Shown: piece by piece, positions 6,882 through 15,657 of the stretch
Position numbering within the stretch: position 1 is the stretch's first letter
Layout of the letters: each line of letters begins with the position of its first letter
From: an uncultured Lachnospiraceae bacterium
Lineage (GTDB): Bacteria > Bacillota > Clostridia > Lachnospirales > Lachnospiraceae
DNA: 24,817 bases
Direction of reading: 5' to 3'
Assembly (NCBI GenBank): GCA_934394565.1
Contig: CAKRQV010000026.1
Coordinates: 1-24,817, forward strand
Notes under the pieces: model-generated
Databases searched by the model: none
Seen by the model: only the letters and a program-made list of their open reading frames with translations
Told to the model about the DNA's origin: nothing
Translations under genes and position numbers: made by a program

Positions 6882-9800
6882 TTATGCATCCGCCTCTGTT
6901 TCGCTGCTTTTTCTCTCGGTTTCGAGCTGGGCGAGGAATTCGGCGGCGTCATCGGGGACATCGTCGATGGTGTCATCGCCTACATCGACTACTTTGGGCT
7001 GGCGGCGGTAGAGGATGTCATACATGACAGGGATGATAAACAGGGTCATGAGGGTGGCATAGGCCATGCCGCCGATGATGACGATGGCCATGCCTTTGCC
7101 CATGGAGTCACCGGCGCTTTGGCTGATAGCCATAGGAACCATGGCGAGGATGGTAGTGAGGGCGGTCATCAGGATGGGGCGCATACGGGTGCGGCCGGTC
7201 ATGATGAGGGCCTCGCGTTTTTTCATGCCACCGATTCGCAGCTGGTTGGCATAATCGACGAAAACGATACCATTGTTTACAACAGTTCCCATCAGGACAA
7301 GGAAGCCAAGGAGACTGATCATGGACAACTGCTCGCCGGCAAATAACAGACCGAGAAAACCACCAGTGAATGCCAGGGGCACGGTGAAAATGATGATAAA
7401 GGGAGACAGAAGGCTCTGGAACTGGGCAACCATGATCAGGTAGATCAGAGCGAAGCCGAGTAACATCATCTGCATCATCTGGCTCAACATGTTGTTGACA
7501 TCGGTGGTGGAACCGCCAAGTTCCACGTTGTAACCTTTTGGTGCTTTGTAGCTGTTCAGTTTATCCTGGACGTCACGGCCGACCAATGTAGCATTGTAAC
7601 CATCTTCCATCGAGCAGGTAACACTCATGGTACGGGTTCCATTTTTGCGGTTGATGCTGGCCACACCTTTTCCACGGCTGATGGTGGCATATTTTTTCAG
7701 CTTTGTCTGTTTCGTTTCCTGTTCACCATCATCGTTTGTTGTGGTAACTGTAAATTCTGTATCCAGAAGGTTGTCCACATTGAGAACGTCTGTCTCATCA
7801 ATCAGCCTGACATCCATCTGTGTATCATCAAGATAGCCCGTCAGAGCAGTTTTATCTGTATTCATACGACCTGACAGAGTCTGGTAAATCTGAGCTACGG
7901 TGAGACCGTCACGCATAGCTTTTGTCTTATCAATTTCCAGATAGATCTCGTCATCTCCGTCTTCCTGACCGTTAGATACATCTGTACAACCATCAGTCTC
8001 TTCAAGAAGTTTCATCACATCTTCACTGATCTCCAGCAATTTGTCTGTCTCACGACCGGTAATATTGATTGTCAGGCCAGAAGACGACAGGGAAGACATT
8101 TCACTCATGGAAGAGGAATCTGTACTTACATCACAGTCAAGATCTTTTGTGTTTTCCTCGATGGATTTGCAGATCTGCTTGATATCACGGATATCTGTCA
8201 CGCCATCTTTCGGCAGTACATAAAAGCTGTACTGCAGGTAGTCATCAGAACTCATCGTACTCGAGATCAGGCTGCCGACATTGGTCAGAGCGCCGACAGT
8301 CTCCACATTGTCGATCTTCTGAATGGCTTCCATGACTTTATCAGCAGTTGCATAGGCATCTTCTTTTGTGGTATCATCCGGCATCTTGCAGCTGACAGCG
8401 ATCTGCTGCGTCGTCATGTCCGGCATAACGGAAATACCCATGCGCATCACTCCAAATACGGAAAAAACAAGCAATGCTATAGCAAGAGCCAGCGGCACAA
8501 TCTTTACTTTCAGACAGAAACCGAGGAGCTTTGTATATACAGCGCAGACTTTATCGAAAAACGGGTGTGTTTTTTCTTTGTACTTCTTTAATAAAACAGA
8601 ACCGATCACCGGCACTACAAACATCGCTACGACAAGAGAAGCCAGCAGGGCAAAGCCGATCGTCAGGGCAAACGGCAGCATCAGCTGACGAACGTAGCCG
8701 CTTGTAAAGATCATCGGCAGGAATACACAGATTGTTGTCAACGTGGAGGATATAATCGCTCCGGCCACCTGTTTTGTACCCTGCAAAGCAGCCCTGGGTG
8801 CTGCCAGTCCCCGGGCACGCAGACGATAGATATTTTCAATAACAACGATTGAGTTATCCACCAGCATACCAATACCTAAGGATAATCCGGACAGAGACAT
8901 CATATTGATGGAGATGCCCGTCGCATACATTAAGATCAGCGCTACAAGCACGCTGAAGGGAATACTGAATGCAACAACTACTGTCGGTTTTACATCTTTA
9001 AGGAAGATGATCAGAACAACCAGAGCCAGCAGCGCACCAAGAACCATACTCTGCAATACAGCTTTGATGAACATAGTGATATAGTCGCCCTGGTCCATCA
9101 GTGTTTCAATATGTAAGCCTTCATTTTCCTGTTCCAGCTGGGCTGCACGTTTTGCAAAGCTTGAAGATACTTTGCTGGTACTGGCAGTGCTGTTCTTATA
9201 GATTGCAAGAACTACGGCCTGTTCACCATTTACTTTTTCGTAACTGTCCCTTGCATTGTCTACAACAGTGATATCTGCCACGTCACTGAGTTTGATATCC
9301 CCGATATCATCGATTTTGCAAAGCACCAGATCATCCAGTTCCTCTACAGACGAAAAGTTATCACCGACTTTTAGCAGCCACTGGTGGTCATCTTTATCGT
9401 CAATATATCCGGCCGGCATCTCAAAGTTTTGGGCATAGATCAGATTTGACAGCGTATCCATCGTTACGAGGGAGTCAATATTTGCATTATCTCTGGCTGT
9501 TTTTGCCGAATCTTCAAACTGATCCTGCGCTTTGTCCAGCTCCTCTTTGGCACTGTTGATGGAAGACTGGGCGGCTGACATCTGGGCATCTGCGGAACCA
9601 AAACCGGCGGATGCCTGCATCGAGCCTTTCAGTACCTGCTGATACTGGTCATCCAGCCCCTGCATCTGCTCGGATGCTGCAGACACGAGGGCTTCTGTTG
9701 CTGCAATCTCCGTTGCCATATTGGCAAGCTCCGTATCGATCTGAGGCAGTCTTGTCGTCACGGCATCATACACCTGTTTTATGGAATCGTACTCCAGAGA

Positions 9801-10844
9801 AGATACCTGGTCTCCCATGCCGTTTTCTTTCATCCAGTCTTTAAACGCATTGAACCCATCTTTGTCAGCAGCTGCAGCTGCAATTCCGGACGGGACAACC
9901 ACACCGGCCTGAAATGCCATGTCACCTACGGCATCATGCAGTTTTCCAAGTGCTTTATCAATGGAGTCATATGTTTCTTCAATATGATTGTCTTCATACG
10001 CTTTTTTCTCAGTCTCAAGAGCTGCTTTCTGTGTCTGAAGAGTTGTCAGCTGAGACTCATAGGCAGCCTTGGTAGCCTGGGCTTTGTCCAGTGCCACACT
10101 GGCATCCGCAAGAGAATCCGCTGTCTTTTCCTGCTGTTTGGCCAGTTTCTTTTTCTGTGACTTGATCGTAGATTCAGACTTTTTCAGTTTGCTTTTTCCG
10201 GATGTAATATCCTCTTTGGCATCATCCAGCTTATCGTTTGTCTTTTTCAGGATCTTATCATTAATTGCATCAATCTTGTCCTGATTTAAACGTACCTCCA
10301 CGCTCTTTTCAATCAGACCAAGTGAGCTGACACTGGCCACACCGTCAATACGCTCGATCTCCGGAGTGATGTTTTCCGTAACAAAATCCGAAATATCATA
10401 GATATCCGCATCATCCTTGCTGACACTGGCATATACCGTAGCCATCATGTCCATACTGATCTCCATGACATTCGGTGTACCACAGGAATCCGGAAGACTG
10501 CTTTTTGCTGCATCAAGCTGCGTGTTCAGCTTGACCATGGCAGAATCCATATTCATGTCATCAGCAAATTCCAGCGTGATCATACTGTAATTCTCTGCAC
10601 TGACACTGGTGACATTTTCCACTCCACTGACCGTACCCAGGGCACTTTCAAGCGGCTGCGTGACATCACGCTCCACTTTCTCCGGACTTGCCCCCGGATA
10701 TGTCGTTACAACCATCATATACGGCACGGTCATATCCGGCAGAAGATCGGTCTGGAGCTTTGTCAGGCTGACCGCACCGATCAGCAGAGCAATGATCACA
10801 GCCACCAGAACAGTATATGGCTTTTGCACACATTTCTTGATCAT
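6882..10844 (-). CDS. RND-family efflux permease with coiled-coil insertion
   Basis: A 1320-residue resistance-nodulation-division permease of the HAE1/AcrB type. Seen: TM1 (about 10-30), the first extracytoplasmic domain, TM2-TM6 from about residue 592, the TM4 motif SLGIGMLVDNSIVVIENIYR with the proton-relay aspartate at D663 (the second AcrB Asp is Asn664, common in many homologues), and a second half with VAQFQSLLSPF and GTVVNNGIVFVDYANQLR. Unlike AcrB (about 1050 aa), residues 193-455 form a highly charged, Ala/Lys/Gln-rich insertion predicted as two long helices around a hinge (about 286-349). It acts in the cytoplasmic membrane; substrate unknown. It has its own promoter and no adjacent adaptor gene. 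An acidic C-terminal tail ends the protein. Confidence 0.9.
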   Translation of the reverse strand: MIKKCVQKPYTVLVAVIIALLIGAVSLTKLQTDLLPDMTVPYMMVVTTYPGASPEKVERDVTQPLESALGTVSGVENVTSVSAENYSMITLEFADDMNMDSAMVKLNTQLDAAKSSLPDSCGTPNVMEISMDMMATVYASVSKDDADIYDISDFVTENITPEIERIDGVASVSSLGLIEKSVEVRLNQDKIDAINDKILKKTNDKLDDAKEDITSGKSKLKKSESTIKSQKKKLAKQQEKTADSLADASVALDKAQATKAAYESQLTTLQTQKAALETEKKAYEDNHIEETYDSIDKALGKLHDAVGDMAFQAGVVVPSGIAAAAADKDGFNAFKDWMKENGMGDQVSSLEYDSIKQVYDAVTTRLPQIDTELANMATEIAATEALVSAASEQMQGLDDQYQQVLKGSMQASAGFGSADAQMSAAQSSINSAKEELDKAQDQFEDSAKTARDNANIDSLVTMDTLSNLIYAQNFEMPAGYIDDKDDHQWLLKVGDNFSSVEELDDLVLCKIDDIGDIKLSDVADITVVDNARDSYEKVNGEQAVVLAIYKNSTASTSKVSSSFAKRAAQLEQENEGLHIETLMDQGDYITMFIKAVLQSMVLGALLALVVLIIFLKDVKPTVVVAFSIPFSVLVALILMYATGISINMMSLSGLSLGIGMLVDNSIVVIENIYRLRARGLAAPRAALQGTKQVAGAIISSTLTTICVFLPMIFTSGYVRQLMLPFALTIGFALLASLVVAMFVVPVIGSVLLKKYKEKTHPFFDKVCAVYTKLLGFCLKVKIVPLALAIALLVFSVFGVMRMGISVMPDMTTQQIAVSCKMPDDTTKEDAYATADKVMEAIQKIDNVETVGALTNVGSLISSTMSSDDYLQYSFYVLPKDGVTDIRDIKQICKSIEENTKDLDCDVSTDSSSMSEMSSLSSSGLTINITGRETDKLLEISEDVMKLLEETDGCTDVSNGQEDGDDEIYLEIDKTKAMRDGLTVAQIYQTLSGRMNTDKTALTGYLDDTQMDVRLIDETDVLNVDNLLDTEFTVTTTNDDGEQETKQTKLKKYATISRGKGVASINRKNGTRTMSVTCSMEDGYNATLVGRDVQDKLNSYKAPKGYNVELGGSTTDVNNMLSQMMQMMLLGFALIYLIMVAQFQSLLSPFIIIFTVPLAFTGGFLGLLFAGEQLSMISLLGFLVLMGTVVNNGIVFVDYANQLRIGGMKKREALIMTGRTRMRPILMTALTTILAMVPMAISQSAGDSMGKGMAIVIIGGMAYATLMTLFIIPVMYDILYRRQPKVVDVGDDTIDDVPDDAAEFLAQLETERKSSETEADA

Positions 10845-10889
10845 ACTTTCTATCCTCTCTGCATTTTGTTTTAATTAGAACATTCCTGT

Positions 10890-10918
10890 ATTATATGCCC
10901 TGTTTTTATTCGTTGCAA
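10890..10918 (-). promoter_or_regulatory. Promoter of the RND permease gene
   Basis: On the minus strand TTGCAA (10918-10913), a 17-bp gap and TATAAT (10895-10890) form a good sigma-A promoter. The start would be near 10883, with a leader of about 40 nt and AGAGG before the ATG. With the terminator at 10952-11003 just upstream, the permease appears to be monocistronic. Confidence 0.75.
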
Positions 10919-10951
10919 TATCTGATTCTGTCCTTAATAAAAACTTTAGAA

Positions 10952-11003
10952 AAAGGAGAGTTGCGCGCCGATGTCTCTTTTATTCGACGTTTCACTCTCC
11001 TTT
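10952..11003 (-). terminator. Terminator of the metalloprotease-like gene
   Basis: AAAGGAGAGT (10952-10961) pairs with ACTCTCCTTT (10994-11003); read on the minus strand the stem is followed by TTTTTC. The loop is long (32 nt). It begins 13 bp after the stop codon of the upstream minus-strand gene. Confidence 0.7.
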
Positions 11004-11015
11004 GTCTGATAACTC

Positions 11016-14000
11016 CTACTTATAAACCACAACCTTCACCCGGGTCTTTTTGCTGCCGGACCGGATCGTAACCGTTGTCTGGCCCTGCTTTTTTGCCCGA
11101 ATCCAGCCTTTGCCGTTTACCGCGGCAATCTTTTTATTTTTGGAACTGTAGGTGATCTTCTGCTGTGTTGTCAGCGGATACGCTGTGGGATTCAGCTTTG
11201 CTTTTGTTCCTGCTTGCAGTCGCAGTGTTCCGGTATTGGCCGAAAGCCGGGTTGTTTTGACCTGTTTTTTCTGGACTTTCACCTGGGCTTTCAGAACTAT
11301 ACCACTGGCCAGCGTGACCTGTATCCAGGCTTTGCCCTGCTTTTTCGCTGTGATCATGCCTCTGGCATTGACTGTGGCCACTTTGGGGTTCAGGGATGTC
11401 CAGGACACGATCCAGTCACCGGCAGCCATATTTTCCACTTGAAGCGCTGTTGTTTTCTGTTTTACACGCATGGGGAAGCTTGTCATATTTAAGTTGCCTG
11501 TGCCGCTTTTGCGGGCGATCGGCTGTGCGCTCTGCAATGTAATGTGGCATACACTGCAATACGCGCTGGCTGTCTTTCCCTCATTCCAGAAGGTCGGCTC
11601 GCTGCCGTCTGTCCAGACAACGGTATGGCCGGTGGCGCTGATGGTCCGCTGTTCCTGAATTATAATTTTGCAGTCCGCACAGTGGCTGCCTGCTGTCTTT
11701 CCCGGTGTCGTGCAGGTGGGAGTCACCGCCGGATCTGCCACAATCCGGTGCTGATGCGGCTTACTGGCCGATGGGGTTCCGCTGCCGCTTCCGGTGGCTC
11801 CTCCACTGCTTCCACTGCCGTTTCCAGCTGTACTTCCGCTGTTTCCACCGATGCTTCCGGTGGTTCCTCCGCTGTTTCCACTGCCGCTTCCAGCTGTACT
11901 TCCGTTGTTTCCACTGCCGCTTCCGGTGGTTCCTCCGTTGTTTCCGCTGCCGTTTCCGGTGGTTCCTCCGTTGTTTCCGCTGCCGTTTCCGGTGGTTCCT
12001 CCGTTATTACCGCCGGTTTCTTCTCCGCTGGCCGTCTCCCTGATAACAGTTACCGTATATACCTGCGTGGTTTTCTGATCCGGTGCAGTTACCTTAAACA
12101 GACGCGGCTGGCTGAAATCAAACTCTATGTTGGTGTAATATTCTTTCCAGGCAATCCCGTCATAATATGTCAGTCGGCTGCCACTGGTATAGCCATACTC
12201 TATAGCCAGGTGCAAAGCGCTGACCGAAACAGTTGCCGGTACGGTCAGCCGGATACCCGTTCCGTCGATAGCAGCTTCGATATCTTTTTCCAGGCTGTTT
12301 GGCTCTTTCTCCAATGCAAAGCGGTAAATTTTGGCGGTATCCACCGTTACCAGTTCTATCGTCACCATCACCATCATCGCTTTTTCCATGACCGTATCCC
12401 TGACCTGATAGCGGGAGGTATAGGTTCCCGGTGCACTGGTCGGCGTCCCCTCATACATAAAGCAATCCCTGTAGCCACCGGGCATTGCCGTGCGTTTTAT
12501 GCCCATGGGCAGCTGTTCGCTGACCACCGTTGTTTCGTATGTACCGCTGCCTCCGGTCACATTTCCCGTATACAGATAAGATGCCTGTCCCTGTACCGCC
12601 AGCAGCTGCGTCTCTGTAATCGATGGCGCCGGAAGTGAAATCTCCGGCTCCTCTGTTTTCGGATTTTCTGTATCCAGACTTAACGGTGTGCCATAGGAAG
12701 TTCCCTTTGCTGCATCCCAGGTACAGCCTGACAGATAATACGCTGCTGCCTCTGCATCGGAAAACAGCCTACTGTAGCCGCAGATCTGCCCCACAGCTTT
12801 CGTTCCGCCGGACACGTTAAGCGTTCCCTGGCTTCTGCTGTCTTTTACCATACCGTAAAAACCATAATCTAGCAGAAGTTCTCCCACGATACCGCCGACA
12901 TATACCTTATATGCACTGCCATTTGTCTGAGTCACATGGATCGTACCTGTAAATGTACAGCCGTCGATCGTACCGTTCGTCTCACCGGCAATCCCTCCGA
13001 CCCGGCAGTCCGCCATGGCACCTGTCAGCTCCATCGTCACGGAAGATGTGCAGTTTTTGATGCGGAAGCCCTGATAATTGCGTCCCGCAATACCTCCCAC
13101 GACCGGATCCTGTTTCAGCGTCTGTGACATCTTCACACCCTGCAGGCGTCCTCTGATGCTGCCGCTCACATGACAGTTCGTGATCGTTCCGTGATTTTCA
13201 TTGGCAAGAATCCCCTGCATACCTGTGCAGTCCGCTGTAAATGCTGCCTCTGCCAAAAGATTCCGTATAGTCCCCGTATTGTCTGCTGTCAGCGGACGTC
13301 GCAGACCGTAAATCGTATGTCCGTTGCCATCCAGCACACCACTGAAGGAAGGCACGGTGAAATTCTCGGAACCATTCATCCGGATATCTGTTTCCAGCCG
13401 ATACGCAGCGCCCGGATATTTATATATGTAACGAAGCTCCGCTGCTGAATGCAGCAGATACGGTGACTCTGCAGTCCCCTCGCCCTGTAAAGCGACAGCT
13501 GTCCCTGAGGTCGCAGTCCCCACGATCCGGATCACGATATCCTCCCCGCAGTCTGCAGGTACAGTAAAGCTGCCGCCATTTAACGGAATAAGAAGCGCAC
13601 CGGTCTTCTCGATCTGTACCGCCTGTCCGGAGTTTCCCGTGTACCGCGGATACAGGGCTGCTCCGTTTTCTGCCACAGCATCCATATAAAAGCCATAGTT
13701 GCCATCCTTTTCACAGGCTGCAACAGCCGTATAGAAATCCGCCAGAAAGGTGGAAAACTCCCTTCCGGTAAATGCCGTCAGAAACTGCTGCGCGTTTTTC
13801 CCGGAGGCACTCTGCCTGTACAGGTTGGGCAGCACAGCCATCGGATCGTACCCTTTTGCCATCTGATCGATCATATAGCGCACAAACAGATACTGTATAC
13901 CATAATCCAGCCCAGTGGAATTGCGGTAACTGGAATACAGCAGCGAAGCACCGTTTCGCAGCGCATCGTTATCCTTTATGTAAGAAAGCCATTGATTGTT

Positions 14001-14840
14001 GTCCGTACTTCCCCAGATATAATCCATAGTGGCTACGGACAGTCCTTCGGTAAACCATTTGGCCTCTGCCGGAAATCCTGTCATCAGATGCAAAAGCGCA
14101 TGCTGCCCCTCATGTACCAGAAGTCCATTGTATCTGGCCATCTGTCCCGGTATGTACTCATCGGCTGCCGGTGTTCTCAGATGAATGGCGGTAATATCCG
14201 ACTCATACATATATACACCTGTAGATGTATGCAGTGTTTCCAGCAGAATCGACAGCTTTCCGGAGCCATCCTGTGCAGGAAAACTGCCGCTGCACAGCGT
14301 ATTCAGCACCGTATAGGGCTCCCCGTCATACACCTGGGCCGTTTCCCGGGCGATTGCAAACAAACGTCCCTGCTTCTGATAGCTCTGCATAAGGTTCATT
14401 TCCATCCAGATATAGCAATGCTCTCCCACACCGATGCAGACGTAATTCTGCTCTATGGCCGTACCATCAGGATAGCCTATTCCTTTGCGTATATCGCCAA
14501 CTTTATAGGAAACTCCTGCCTTTGCGTCAACCACACGGCTTTTTGGCATATGCTGCACATTGTACAGAGAAGCTGTCTCCTCCTGCAGGATGCTTTGGGA
14601 TGCTTCTCTATGACTGTCTTTCTGTACCGCCTGTGCATTTTTACTTCCGCTGACAAACTGCAGTGTGCCGCTGCTTTCAGTCCTTTCCTGACTGGTATTT
14701 ACAATAACAGCATACTCTCCTGTATATGTCTGTCCCTTTTTTGCCTCGACAACCTCTGCCCTGGTTTGCTTTGCCCCAAACACAACAGCTCCCGCAAGCA
14801 GCAATGCCACCAGCAGTATCTTTTTCATTTTCTTTTTCAT
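11016..14840 (-). CDS. Secreted HEXXH metalloprotease-like mosaic surface protein
   Basis: A 1274-residue exported protein. The start at 14840 is chosen because GGAG lies 7 nt upstream; an ATG 30 bp earlier has no ribosome site. Domains seen: signal peptide 1-28 (MKKKMKKILLVALLLAG, cut after TRA); an N-terminal domain with HEGQH (243-247) and WFTEGLS (E265), a gluzincin-like zinc site with 17 residues between the second His and the Glu, recalling M30-type peptidases; GLUG-like repeats with GGIAG/GGIVG (450-730); an Ig-like part (738-830); a cadherin-like beta-sandwich (830-935); seven 11-residue Gly/Asn/Thr repeats (944-1020); CxxC modules HCADC and YCSVC (1029-1100); and two Ig-like Big_2 domains to the end. 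No LPXTG anchor is present. Target protein unknown. Confidence 0.85.
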   Translation of the reverse strand: MKKKMKKILLVALLLAGAVVFGAKQTRAEVVEAKKGQTYTGEYAVIVNTSQERTESSGTLQFVSGSKNAQAVQKDSHREASQSILQEETASLYNVQHMPKSRVVDAKAGVSYKVGDIRKGIGYPDGTAIEQNYVCIGVGEHCYIWMEMNLMQSYQKQGRLFAIARETAQVYDGEPYTVLNTLCSGSFPAQDGSGKLSILLETLHTSTGVYMYESDITAIHLRTPAADEYIPGQMARYNGLLVHEGQHALLHLMTGFPAEAKWFTEGLSVATMDYIWGSTDNNQWLSYIKDNDALRNGASLLYSSYRNSTGLDYGIQYLFVRYMIDQMAKGYDPMAVLPNLYRQSASGKNAQQFLTAFTGREFSTFLADFYTAVAACEKDGNYGFYMDAVAENGAALYPRYTGNSGQAVQIEKTGALLIPLNGGSFTVPADCGEDIVIRIVGTATSGTAVALQGEGTAESPYLLHSAAELRYIYKYPGAAYRLETDIRMNGSENFTVPSFSGVLDGNGHTIYGLRRPLTADNTGTIRNLLAEAAFTADCTGMQGILANENHGTITNCHVSGSIRGRLQGVKMSQTLKQDPVVGGIAGRNYQGFRIKNCTSSVTMELTGAMADCRVGGIAGETNGTIDGCTFTGTIHVTQTNGSAYKVYVGGIVGELLLDYGFYGMVKDSRSQGTLNVSGGTKAVGQICGYSRLFSDAEAAAYYLSGCTWDAAKGTSYGTPLSLDTENPKTEEPEISLPAPSITETQLLAVQGQASYLYTGNVTGGSGTYETTVVSEQLPMGIKRTAMPGGYRDCFMYEGTPTSAPGTYTSRYQVRDTVMEKAMMVMVTIELVTVDTAKIYRFALEKEPNSLEKDIEAAIDGTGIRLTVPATVSVSALHLAIEYGYTSGSRLTYYDGIAWKEYYTNIEFDFSQPRLFKVTAPDQKTTQVYTVTVIRETASGEETGGNNGGTTGNGSGNNGGTTGNGSGNNGGTTGSGSGNNGSTAGSGSGNSGGTTGSIGGNSGSTAGNGSGSSGGATGSGSGTPSASKPHQHRIVADPAVTPTCTTPGKTAGSHCADCKIIIQEQRTISATGHTVVWTDGSEPTFWNEGKTASAYCSVCHITLQSAQPIARKSGTGNLNMTSFPMRVKQKTTALQVENMAAGDWIVSWTSLNPKVATVNARGMITAKKQGKAWIQVTLASGIVLKAQVKVQKKQVKTTRLSANTGTLRLQAGTKAKLNPTAYPLTTQQKITYSSKNKKIAAVNGKGWIRAKKQGQTTVTIRSGSKKTRVKVVVYK
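11781..12011 (-). repeat. Seven 33-bp tandem repeats coding GNNGGTTGNGS-type units
   Basis: Seven in-frame 33-bp units encode variants of an 11-residue Gly/Asn/Ser/Thr sequence; the two units at the N-terminal side are identical in protein. The repeat forms a flexible linker between the beta-sandwich and the CxxC modules of the secreted protein. Units decay towards the C-terminal side, consistent with slippage at one end. Confidence 0.9.
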
Positions 14841-14911
14841 GCATTTTCTCCATTTTTCCTGAAACTGCATCTATGTTCTGTGTTGTTTTTCTCGGAATCC
14901 TTCATTTCCAT

Positions 14912-15424
14912 CTAGTCTGTTCTTTCCCGCAGAAATTTTACATATTGCTCCAGATATATCTTATATGTCACAGATAACAGTGCCGACCGGAGCAGTTCCT
15001 TCTGCTCCGTATCGTCATAGCCAATTTCATCTTCTTTTTCCTTTATACCATACACATACTGGAGCAGATTTTCAAATTCTGCACAGAAATAATCATAGGC
15101 CACCTGCAAATCATAGGTTTCTTTCTGCACTCCCATCATAAAACGGATATCTCCCAGTGGAATCACCGTTTTTGTATAGGCCATAAACAAAAGATAGGCA
15201 ATACTGTCTGCTGTATAAGACTTTTTCACGGGTCCGGGAATCAGTTTCTGTTTGACATAATTACTAACCATAGATGGTGTCAGCTCATTTTCTTCCATAA
15301 TTATATACCGGTTCACATAACGGACAACCTGTTCAAGGTAGAGACCAACATCCGGAAGCTCATGATATCTTGGCAACCGAAATGTTTTCATTGGCTCTGC
15401 CAGCTTTTTTTTGATTTCCTGCAT
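14912..15424 (-). CDS. DUF1836 HTH protein
   Basis: A 170-residue DUF1836 (PF08876) protein. Residues about 45-105 (ELTPSMVSNYVKQKLIPGP, KKSYTADSIAYLLFM, IPLGDIRFMM) have the pattern of a MerR-like winged HTH, so DNA binding is expected; the function of the family is not established. It is divergent from a degV gene with a shared 233-bp control region. It ends 71 bp before the secreted metalloprotease-like gene on the same strand, where I see no clear promoter or terminator, so the two may be co-transcribed. The ribosome site AGAGGA lies rather far (about 11 nt) from the ATG; an alternative ATG 33 bp inside lacks a better site. Confidence 0.85.
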   Translation of the reverse strand: MQEIKKKLAEPMKTFRLPRYHELPDVGLYLEQVVRYVNRYIIMEENELTPSMVSNYVKQKLIPGPVKKSYTADSIAYLLFMAYTKTVIPLGDIRFMMGVQKETYDLQVAYDYFCAEFENLLQYVYGIKEKEDEIGYDDTEQKELLRSALLSVTYKIYLEQYVKFLRERTD

Positions 15425-15526
15425 CTTTTCTATCTTCCTCTCAAGTCATAAAACATTCTTATCTGTTTGCGTTGTATCCTGCCGTTTCAGTAAAACACAT
15501 CTGCAAAATATTCAGTTCTGTCTTTT

Positions 15527-15556
15527 ATAATAATATCGGTTAATAATATATGTCAA
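15527..15556 (-). promoter_or_regulatory. Promoter of DUF1836 gene
   Basis: On the minus strand TTGACA (15556-15551), an 18-bp gap and TATTAT (15532-15527). The -35 box overlaps the first AACAAGTTAT repeat by two bases. Leader length would be about 95 nt. Confidence 0.6.
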
Positions 15557-15616
15557 CAAGTTATCAATAAACCTATTGACGGATTGTCGTTTCCGTGTTA
15601 TTGTCTAACAAGTTAT
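15555..15616. promoter_or_regulatory. Paired 10-bp direct repeats, candidate operator
   Basis: AACAAGTTAT occurs at 15555-15564 and again at 15607-15616, 52 bp apart (about five helical turns). Both copies are preceded by TGTC and followed by an A-rich stretch ending AAACC. The first lies between the two divergent -35 boxes; the second lies around the expected degV transcription start. This arrangement fits a repressor controlling both genes. The DUF1836 protein is a candidate by position only. Confidence 0.5.
15576..15604 (+). promoter_or_regulatory. Promoter of degV-family gene
   Basis: TTGACG (15576-15581), 17 bp, TATTGT (15599-15604). The start site would fall near 15611, inside the second AACAAGTTAT repeat. 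Confidence 0.6.
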
Positions 15617-15657
15617 TTAAAAACCGATTATAAGTTTTATCTTAGCTGGAGGATATT

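Noticed and set aside
11781..12011. Regular repeats that might suggest a CRISPR array
   Set aside because: The 33-bp units are contiguous without spacers and encode in-frame 11-residue units of a real protein.
11544..12638. Long plus-strand open frame opposite the secreted protein
   Set aside because: It is open because the opposite strand is a low-complexity Gly/Ser/Thr repeat; the composition is Ser/Val repeat-like and there is no ribosome site.
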